Assembly: GCA_002684315.1 (NCBI GenBank)
Contig: NYVB01000169.1
Span: 5,684 to 11,303, forward strand
Source of the DNA: Planctomycetaceae bacterium
GTDB taxonomy: Bacteria; Planctomycetota; Phycisphaerae; Phycisphaerales; SM1A02
Direction of reading: 5' to 3'
Length of the DNA stretch: 5,620 nt
Part shown: piece after piece, positions 1 to 4,036 of the stretch
Layout: the number at the start of each line of letters is the position of its first letter
How positions within the stretch are numbered: the first letter of the stretch is position 1
The notes under the pieces: generated by a model
Told to the model about the DNA's origin: nothing
The model's database searches: none
What the model saw: the letters and a program-made list of their open reading frames with translations, nothing else
Made by a program: the position numbers and the translations under genes

Positions 1-208
1 TGCTCCAGGCGAGAGCGAAGATCAATGCGATCTTCGCCTGGCTTCGAAATCCGGAATCGACCGTGCAGACGAATGAGATGGTGTAGCTCACCACGCTGAT
101 GAGGATGAGCGACTTGACGATGGACGAAGACGCATACCCCCTGCGAAGCATGCTTCCGTAGAACTTCTTTTCGTTCTTCTCGAATTCAATGTCTGACGTG
201 ATCGGCAT
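1..208 (-). CDS. Unrecognised membrane protein, N-terminal fragment (69 residues visible)
   Basis: An open frame starts at the ATG at 208-206 and runs off the left edge, so the C-terminus is missing. The first 25 or so residues are hydrophilic and charged (MPITSDIEFEKNEKKFYG...). A hydrophobic stretch follows at about residues 29-46 (VKSLILISVVSYTISFVC), then a short polar loop and the start of a second hydrophobic stretch (KIALIFALAW). This fits an integral membrane protein with a cytoplasmic N-terminus. No Shine-Dalgarno site is visible before the ATG. A GTG at 235-233 is an alternative start, and the frame stays open back to 307. The gene lies 128 bases downstream of the BI-1 gene on the same strand, so co-transcription is possible but not shown. 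I do not recognise the family. The fragment is too short to name a function, and I am only fairly sure it is coding. Confidence 0.5.
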   Translation of the reverse strand, partial: MPITSDIEFEKNEKKFYGSMLRRGYASSSIVKSLILISVVSYTISFVCTVDSGFRSQAKIALIFALAWS

Positions 209-284
209 GTCAGCCGAATCGGCGGGAAACCGCACTGAGTTGAGCGAAGATGGGATGAAAATGGAAATATGACTCCCAGAACCT

Positions 285-307
285 CCGACCCATGATTCGT
301 CGGTCGG
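285..307 (-). terminator. Possible weak terminator hairpin after the BI-1 gene
   Basis: Read on the minus strand, CCGACC (307-302) pairs perfectly with GGTCGG (290-285) around an 11-base loop, starting 29 bases past the BI-1 stop codon. The sequence after it is only moderately T-rich (ATATTTCCATTTTC begins 15 bases on), with no run of Ts directly after the stem. Position and direction fit transcription end, but the missing U-tract and long loop keep confidence low. Confidence 0.22.
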
Positions 308-336
308 TTATCCGGACACCGTTTCCACGCAGGAAC

Positions 337-1044
337 TCAACGGCGGTCGAGAAAGAGCCTGAGCACGTAGAAGAACACCAGCATCACCGACGAGAACAAT
401 GCAAGGCTGGCGGCGACATGCTGATCCGTGCGGTAGCGATAGAGAATGTTCGAGGTCTCGTACAGCAGATATCCCAGGCCGAGAACGATCATCAATGCAC
501 TGAACCAGCCACCCATCTGCCAACCGAAGATCATTCCCAGGATGATCGCGATGAACGCCGCGCCCGAGCACAACATCAGGCCCCAGCCCATGAATGAGAA
601 GTCCTTCTTGGTGATCAGCACGAAGAGGGTGGTCAGGCCGCAGAGCACCACCGTCACCGAGCCCGCGGCTCCGATGGTGTCGATGCCACCACCGTAATGG
701 ACCGCCACGTAGAGCAGGGGCAGGAAGATGATCGATTGCGCGATGATGAAGACACCCAGTCCTGCGTATTGGAGTGCAGGGCTCGCACCGTTCATCGCCC
801 ACCGATTGGCGAACCAGCTCGCACCGATGAACAGAACGAAGACGATGAGCATTCCACTGCCACCAACGAGCGATGGACCGATTCGATCGGCGACTCCCGA
901 ACTGAACAATGCCGTCTCGATCAGCGTGAACACGAGAATCGCACCGAACAGGTGCAGATATGTTCTCTTGATGAAACTCAAACGCTCATTGGTACCAGCC
1001 TGCGCCGCGACCATTCCCTGGTATGGCATGTTCATCTGTGTCAT
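337..1044 (-). CDS. Bax inhibitor-1 (BI-1/YbhL/YccA-like) family membrane protein
   Basis: This is a 235-residue integral membrane protein, the normal length for bacterial BI-1 (TMBIM/UPF0005) proteins. About seven hydrophobic segments are visible, at roughly residues 28-48, 62-78, 91-115, 126-145, 150-173, 181-195 and 210-232, with little loop sequence between them. The C-terminal signature is recognisable: G-Y-L-L-Y-E-T-S-N at 191-199, then YRTDQHVAASLALF and the last helix ending VLRLFLDRR. Characterised relatives such as Bacillus subtilis YetJ are pH-sensitive calcium-leak channels; E. coli YccA modulates the FtsH protease. Which role applies here is unknown. The acidic pair that gates YetJ seems altered: Glu196 replaces the first Asp, and Ser218/Ser219 stand where the second Asp is expected. 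I chose the ATG at 1044 because the longer open frame would run deep into purE. A purine-rich AGAAAGAAAG lies upstream, but no good Shine-Dalgarno site. The purE stop is 22 bases upstream, suggesting an operon. Confidence 0.9.
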   Translation of the reverse strand: MTQMNMPYQGMVAAQAGTNERLSFIKRTYLHLFGAILVFTLIETALFSSGVADRIGPSLVGGSGMLIVFVLFIGASWFANRWAMNGASPALQYAGLGVFIIAQSIIFLPLLYVAVHYGGGIDTIGAAGSVTVVLCGLTTLFVLITKKDFSFMGWGLMLCSGAAFIAIILGMIFGWQMGGWFSALMIVLGLGYLLYETSNILYRYRTDQHVAASLALFSSVMLVFFYVLRLFLDRR

Positions 1045-1066
1045 TTTCGAGTTCTTTCTTTCTGGC

Positions 1067-1573
1067 TTACGAAGTTCGTGCGGGCACTGAGTTCGCAGCA
1101 CCGGTTTCGGTCTGATTTCTTCGGAAGTCATCGTAGGCCGTTGCAATCTTTTCATCCGAAAGCGCGAGAATCGAAGCGGCAAGGAGAGCGGCGTTGATCG
1201 CCCCGGATTTTCCGATGGCAAGTGTTCCGACGGGGATGCCCTTCGGCATTTGAACCATCGCATAAAGCGCATCAAGTCCATCCAGCGCCCCACCACCAAG
1301 GGGCACTGCCAACACGGGAAGAGCGGTCTTCGCGGCAGTCACCCCGGCGAGATGTGCGGCCATGCCTGCTCCGGCGATGATGACTTTCATCCCACGTTCA
1401 CGGGCATCTCCGACCCATTCCTCGAGAAGATCGGGTGTGCGATGCGCGGAAATCACCCTGGCTTCATTCGAGATTCCGAGTGAGTCCAGAGTCTTGTTCG
1501 CATGTTCCATCGTTGCCCAGTCACTCTGGGAGCCCATCACCACGCCGACGAGAGGTGTATCGCTGTGCGTCAT
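1067..1573 (-). CDS. purE: N5-carboxyaminoimidazole ribonucleotide mutase (class I PurE)
   Basis: PurE converts N5-CAIR to CAIR in cytosolic de novo purine synthesis, acting after PurK in bacteria that use the two-step route. At 168 residues the protein matches the E. coli enzyme (169). Diagnostic blocks are all present: GSQSDW (14-19), SAHRTP (42-47, with the active-site His44), [10 protein letters not shown] (68-77), and the long class I block [18 protein letters not shown] (97-114) followed by [23 protein letters not shown] in place of the HLPG of E. coli is a variation I recall from other bacteria. I chose the ATG at 1573 because homology begins just after it; an in-frame extension to 1669 adds 32 residues unlike PurE and would run into the hairpin upstream. 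Before the ATG there is only a weak AAAGATAAAGAA purine stretch. purK is not in the window; the downstream partner is the BI-1 gene, 22 bases away. Confidence 0.96.
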   Translation of the reverse strand: MTHSDTPLVGVVMGSQSDWATMEHANKTLDSLGISNEARVISAHRTPDLLEEWVGDARERGMKVIIAGAGMAAHLAGVTAAKTALPVLAVPLGGGALDGLDALYAMVQMPKGIPVGTLAIGKSGAINAALLAASILALSDEKIATAYDDFRRNQTETGAANSVPARTS

Positions 1574-1668
1574 TCGTTCTTTATCTTTCGCGTTTTCGTG
1601 TCTTCTTTCAGAAAGCCACCCTGTGGGCTTCCTCACGTGTCGCATGATATTCGATTCGGAATGAGACA

Positions 1669-1701
1669 ACCGTGAAATCCGGGGGGAGTGGATCTCACGG
1701 T
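1669..1701 (-). promoter_or_regulatory. Strong 12-bp hairpin upstream of purE, possible leader element
   Basis: On the minus strand ACCGTGAGATCC (1701-1690) pairs with GGATTTCACGGT (1680-1669) over 12 positions, eleven Watson-Crick pairs and one G-U, closing a 9-base C-rich loop (ACTCCCCCC). On the plus strand the same position is an A-C mismatch, so the structure favours RNA read toward purE. It ends 95 bases before the purE ATG. What follows (TGTCTCATTCC) is not a U-run, so it is not a standard intrinsic terminator. It might be a leader structure, a protein-binding site or an mRNA-stability stem, provided transcription starts upstream of it. The fold is seen in the sequence; the role is inferred. 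Confidence 0.4.
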
Positions 1702-1795
1702 CGCCAGGGGGATCATCGTCATCGAGGCTTTGATGCCCCGGCTCGACGTGTTGTCAGTCGTCTTCGCCTTCGTTCAATTTTGGGTGCCCCGTTGC

Positions 1796-1811
1796 TATCC
1801 CCCGCGGGATA
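1796..1811. repeat. Palindrome with adjacent A8/T8 tract
   Basis: TATCCC (1796-1801) and GGGATA (1806-1811) form a 6-bp inverted repeat around CCGC; the core CCCGCGGG is itself palindromic. Eight As (1811-1818) lie at its right edge. Neither strand gives the terminator order of stem followed by Ts: on the plus strand As follow, and on the minus strand the Ts come before the stem. A DNA-binding site is possible. Confidence 0.35.
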
Positions 1812-1839
1812 AAAAAAAGAGAGATGAAGAAAATTAGGA

Positions 1840-1855
1840 GCGCAGCACGCTGCGC
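1840..1855 (-). terminator. Candidate terminator of the lipoprotein gene
   Basis: On the minus strand GCGCAG (1855-1850) pairs with CTGCGC (1845-1840) around a CGTG loop, giving a compact GC-rich 6-bp stem 90 bases beyond the lipoprotein stop. It is followed by TCCTAATTTTCTTC and, further on, CTCTCTTTTTTTT, so the trailing sequence is T-rich but the Ts start four bases late and are interrupted. Direction and position fit termination of the lipoprotein transcript before purE. Confidence 0.42.
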
Positions 1856-1894
1856 ACCCTTGATACGTCCTCTTTCATCAGCAGTTCGCGACCA

Positions 1895-1926
1895 GGCCCA
1901 AAAATCTCAATTTTCCCCCGGGGGCC
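1895..1926 (-). repeat. Nested inverted repeat in the 3' flank of the lipoprotein gene
   Basis: On the minus strand GGCCC (1926-1922) can pair with GGGCC (1899-1895), enclosing an inner AAAAT/ATTTT stem (1914-1910 with 1905-1901) around a TGAG loop; the internal loop is asymmetric (7 versus 1 bases). The GC block CCCCCGGGGG (1915-1924) is a perfect 10-base palindrome in its own right. It starts 19 bases after the lipoprotein stop. No T-run follows, so I call it only a structured 3' region, possibly protecting the mRNA end. Confidence 0.3.
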
Positions 1927-1945
1927 GTCATTCCCCCTCTCGGGT

Positions 1946-2155
1946 TCACCCGCCGTTTGGAATGCCCGATCCGGGGTCCTGATTGCCATCATCCGGGAAG
2001 ATCGCACCGTCGAATTGCGGGTCGATGGGCTCTCCCGGCAGGCCTGCTGGGGGCAGTTCACCGTCGAAAGCGGGAGTTGGCGTGCCGCCGCATCCGGTGA
2101 GCGTCAGAATGAGCAGAGGAAAGCACGTCAGTGCGGTTCGCTTGGTCGTTTTCAT
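1946..2155 (-). CDS. Small secreted lipoprotein, 69 residues, function unknown
   Basis: The start at 2155 is fixed by a strong AAGGAG eight bases before the ATG, although the frame stays open further upstream. Residues 1-21 form a type II signal peptide: a basic n-region (MKTTKR), a hydrophobic core (CFPLLILTL) and the lipobox L-T-G-C with lipidated Cys22. The mature chain is only 48 residues. It contains no Lys, Arg or His, eight acidic residues and many Pro and Gly, so it should be extended, acidic and probably unstructured. A short motif recurs: PAFDG (28-32) and PQFDG (46-50). No domain is recognisable. The protein would sit lipid-anchored on a periplasmic or outer membrane face. It is divergent from the sugar dehydrogenase gene with 86 bases between the starts, so the two could share regulation. 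Coding status is well supported by ribosome binding site plus lipobox; the role is unknown. Confidence 0.8.
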   Translation of the reverse strand: MKTTKRTALTCFPLLILTLTGCGGTPTPAFDGELPPAGLPGEPIDPQFDGAIFPDDGNQDPGSGIPNGG

Positions 2156-2163
2156 CGTGGTGA

Positions 2164-2169
2164 CTCCTT
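2164..2169 (-). promoter_or_regulatory. Ribosome binding site of the lipoprotein gene
   Basis: AAGGAG on the minus strand, eight bases before the ATG at 2155. It decides between this start and in-frame upstream codons, and contrasts with purE, the BI-1 gene and the dehydrogenase, which lack a clear site. Confidence 0.8.
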
Positions 2170-2185
2170 GGCTGCGCATGATGAT

Positions 2186-2203
2186 CGTTTCATCCTGAAA
2201 ACG
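2186..2203. promoter_or_regulatory. Inverted repeat in the divergent promoter region, possible operator
   Basis: CGTTT (2186-2190) and AAACG (2199-2203) are perfect inverted copies separated by 8 bases, near the middle of the 86-base gap between the lipoprotein and dehydrogenase starts. Half-site spacing would suit a dimeric regulator controlling both genes. The arms are short and could be chance. I found no confident -10/-35 pair in either direction here. Confidence 0.2.
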
Positions 2204-2241
2204 CCAGCCTCGAACCACCCATTGCCCGCTATCGTGTCTTC

Positions 2242-3498
2242 ATGATGAATCCACCACTTTCGTTCTCTCGACTTTCCGCACGCTTCTTCGGAATCCTTCT
2301 CCTGACCGCCACGACCTCGATTTCCGTGGCTCAGGAGATGCCAAGTGACTCTTCGCCGGATCCCACATCCGTGAAGACCTTGATTCCCAAGATCTCCTTT
2401 GAGAGAGCCTGGCCGGGAGTCAAGACGATGCGTCCGGTTCAGATCGTGGCTCGCCCGGATCGCGATGATCTCCTGTACGTCGTCGAACAGCTGGGACGCA
2501 TTCGAACCGTCGACGGAAGCGATCTGACCAGTGATGCCTCCGACATGGTGCTCGACATCAGAGATCGTGTGAACGCACGCAGCAATGAAGAGGGACTTCT
2601 TTCGGTCGCGTTCCATCCGGATTTCGCAGAGAACAACCAGGTCTACTGCTACTACACCGCGGTGAAGCCTCGAAGGGCCGTCCTCTCCCGCTTCTCGATG
2701 GACGAAGCCCGCGAGAAGATCCTGCCTCAGACCGAGGAAGTGATCCTTGAAGTCGAGGAGCCCTACTGGAATCACAATGGGGGCACCGTGGCGTTCGGAC
2801 CCGATGGCATGTTGTATCTCGCGATCGGAGACGGCGGGGCGGCGAATGATCCCCATGGGTATGGACAGGATCTCTCGACGTTGTTGGCGAAGGTGATCCG
2901 GATCGATGTGAGTGGTTCGGGCAAGATCGCCTACACCGTGCCCGCGGACAACCCATTCGTCGGTGTCGAAGACGTGCGACCCGAGATCTGGGCATACGGA
3001 TTACGCAACGTCTGGCGCATGAGTTTCGACCGTGAAAACGGAGATCTCTGGGCCGGTGACGTCGGTCAGAACAAGTGGGAGGAGATCGACATCGTGGTGA
3101 AGGGCGGCAACTACGGCTGGAACAAGCGAGAGGGTGCGCACCCCTTCGGACGTCAGCGACGTGGTTCAGAGCCTGAGGAGAACGCCGATGATGCCATGAT
3201 CGACCCGGTCGCCGAATACAGTCATCGGGAAGGCCTCTCCGTCACCGGCGGAAACGTCTACCGCGGCAAGGAATATCCTCAACTCGATGGCGTGTATCTC
3301 TATGCCGACTACGCCTTTGGGACGGTCTGGGGAATCCGGCGTGATGGTGACAGCTTCATCGGCCCCGTCGAAGTGATGCGAAAACCCGGTTCATTGATCT
3401 CGAGTTTCGGGGAAGCCAACGATGGGACCACTTATGCGGTCACCTTCGAGCAGAGCGAGCAGGGGCCTGGTGCGATCTGGAAGATCGTCGCTCGCTGA
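2242..3498 (+). CDS. Secreted PQQ-dependent sugar dehydrogenase (glucose/sorbosone dehydrogenase family)
   Basis: This 418-residue protein belongs to the GSDH six-bladed beta-propeller family, typified by soluble glucose dehydrogenase and E. coli YliI (Asd), which oxidise aldose sugars in the periplasm using PQQ. A signal peptide is clear at residues 1-30 (hydrophobic FFGILLLTATTS, likely cleavage after SVA). Family blocks follow in order: LYVVEQLGRI (78-87), EEGLLSVAFHPDF (116-128), NHNGGTVAFGPDG (177-189) with His178 at the catalytic position, LYLAIGDGG (191-199), IWAYGLRNVWRMSFD (249-263) with Arg255 and Asn256 matching substrate and cofactor residues, GDVGQNKWEEIDIV (272-285), GGNYGW (288-293), and TGGNVYRG (335-342). 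By my hand alignment Arg341 replaces the PQQ-binding Lys of soluble glucose dehydrogenase and Glu116 a Gln. The first of two tandem ATGs is used; no Shine-Dalgarno site is seen. No cytochrome domain is fused. PQQ synthesis genes are not in the window, and substrate cannot be told from sequence. Confidence 0.92.
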   Translation: MMNPPLSFSRLSARFFGILLLTATTSISVAQEMPSDSSPDPTSVKTLIPKISFERAWPGVKTMRPVQIVARPDRDDLLYVVEQLGRIRTVDGSDLTSDASDMVLDIRDRVNARSNEEGLLSVAFHPDFAENNQVYCYYTAVKPRRAVLSRFSMDEAREKILPQTEEVILEVEEPYWNHNGGTVAFGPDGMLYLAIGDGGAANDPHGYGQDLSTLLAKVIRIDVSGSGKIAYTVPADNPFVGVEDVRPEIWAYGLRNVWRMSFDRENGDLWAGDVGQNKWEEIDIVVKGGNYGWNKREGAHPFGRQRRGSEPEENADDAMIDPVAEYSHREGLSVTGGNVYRGKEYPQLDGVYLYADYAFGTVWGIRRDGDSFIGPVEVMRKPGSLISSFGEANDGTTYAVTFEQSEQGPGAIWKIVAR

Positions 3499-3517
3499 GT
3501 CAACGCCCGCCGTTGGT
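3499..3517 (+). terminator. Weak hairpin at the convergent gene ends
   Basis: CAACG (3501-3505) pairs with CGTTG (3511-3515) around CCCGC, extendable by wobble pairs, directly after the dehydrogenase stop. The plus strand then reads CACGTTCTTTCT, mildly T-rich. It overlaps the last codons of the opposing GNAT gene. It may end the plus transcript, but the stem is short and the T-run is broken. Confidence 0.25.
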
Positions 3518-4021
3518 CACGTTCTTTCTGGGTGGTGTCCGCTCGAACTGCACTCGAGGTTCCTCGCCGGGGGTGGTCGAGTTCCGCTCTCCGATGTAGG
3601 TGAACTCGAGCACGTTCAGAATTCGAAGTGCTGCGTAGTTCGAGCGTGGGGGTGTCGCGATGAGTTTTTCTCTTCCCGACTCCTCGAGCTTTCTCATCGC
3701 CTCCGCGACGAGTCTGACGCCAAGGTCGTTGCCCCGATGCTTTGGATCGAGCCAGACGAACAATCGGGGTTCATCATTCTGAAACGGATCGTCTCCGACG
3801 ATCGCTCCGAAGAGGTCGTCCATGACTCGTATGCGCCAGAGCTTCTGGCCTCTGGCGATCGCTTCGTTCATGACCTTCTCGATCGAACCCACGTTTCCGG
3901 GAGCGATGTGTCCTGAAGCATTGAGGCCTTCGGGATCGGAGGAAAGCTTTTCCGCCACGACTCTGCAGTCGGCGCTGGTGATGGCGTAGAGCTCAGGTTT
4001 CTGGATGTTCGTATCGTCCAT
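3500..4021 (-). CDS. GNAT-fold N-acetyltransferase family protein
   Basis: This 173-residue cytosolic protein carries the Gcn5-related N-acetyltransferase fold, which moves an acetyl group from acetyl-CoA to an amine; the substrate cannot be told. Strands before the core are WRIRVMDD and LFGAIVG (about 62-75). Motif A follows as LFVWLDPKHRGNDLGVRL (87-104), then helix VAEAMRKLEE. Motif B is NYAALRILNVLEFTYIGE (128-145), the usual N-x-A-L-R...F-x-x-x-G-E pattern. The CoA loop is unusual: R-G-N-D-L-G where R-G-x-G-x-G is expected, so one glycine is Asp99. The N-terminal 50 residues and the basic tail (TPPRKNVTNGGR) are undistinctive. The ATG at 4021 is chosen for a strong AAGGAGG eight bases before it; the longer frame begins at TTG and would contain that site. 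It lies 14 bases after the acetylesterase stop, clearly the same operon, and its stop is one base from that of the convergent dehydrogenase. Confidence 0.83.
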   Translation of the reverse strand: MDDTNIQKPELYAITSADCRVVAEKLSSDPEGLNASGHIAPGNVGSIEKVMNEAIARGQKLWRIRVMDDLFGAIVGDDPFQNDEPRLFVWLDPKHRGNDLGVRLVAEAMRKLEESGREKLIATPPRSNYAALRILNVLEFTYIGERNSTTPGEEPRVQFERTPPRKNVTNGGR

Positions 4022-4029
4022 GATGTCAT

Positions 4030-4036
4030 CCTCCTT
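4030..4036 (-). promoter_or_regulatory. Ribosome binding site of the GNAT gene
   Basis: AAGGAGG on the minus strand, eight bases before the ATG at 4021. Its first A is the last base of the upstream gene's TGA stop (4038-4036), so ribosomes finishing the acetylesterase end on the initiation site of the next gene, which suggests translational coupling. Confidence 0.85.

Larger units (their letters stand above)
1574..1945. other. 372-base non-coding region between the lipoprotein gene and purE
   Basis: No convincing gene lies here. The stretch is the 3' flank of the lipoprotein gene and the 5' flank of purE, both read on the minus strand. It carries four inverted repeats: 1895-1926, 1840-1855, 1796-1811 and 1669-1701. 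It also has an A8 tract (1811-1818; T8 on the minus strand) and G/C homopolymer runs such as CCCCCGGGGG at 1915-1924. A TATCAT (1649-1644, minus) could be a -10 element for purE about 70 bases before its ATG, but no good -35 stands at the right distance. The only sizeable minus-strand frame (ending at 1834) mostly overlaps the lipoprotein gene, lacks a ribosome binding site and looks accidental. I recognise no known riboswitch in it. Confidence 0.7.

Noticed and set aside
308..1197. Other long frames across the BI-1 gene, for example 308-802 minus and 697-1197 plus
   Set aside because: Their translations are rich in Arg/His/Pro or low-complexity and match no family; they are shadows of the GC-rich BI-1 gene.
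337..1299. A longer BI-1 frame starting at 1299 (320 residues)
   Set aside because: The extra 85 residues overlap purE in another frame on the same strand and do not look like BI-1; the homologous protein starts at 1044.
1574..1669. N-terminal extension of purE to 1669
   Set aside because: The 32 extra residues are unlike any PurE N-terminus, while the ATG at 1573 gives the standard length.
1574..1760. A known purine riboswitch in front of purE
   Set aside because: I could not find the three-way junction with its conserved junction and loop bases; only a single long stem is visible.
1796..1818. Palindrome plus A8/T8 as an intrinsic terminator
   Set aside because: The order is wrong on both strands: a U-tract must follow the stem, but As follow on plus and Ts precede on minus.
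1834..2061. A 75-codon minus-strand frame over the lipoprotein 3' end
   Set aside because: It overlaps the lipoprotein gene, has no ribosome binding site or family resemblance, and its last codons are made of the candidate terminator stem.
2152..2995. Minus-strand frames of 234 and 145 codons antisense to the dehydrogenase
   Set aside because: The plus-strand protein is unmistakable by its motifs; the antisense translations have biased composition and no recognisable domain.
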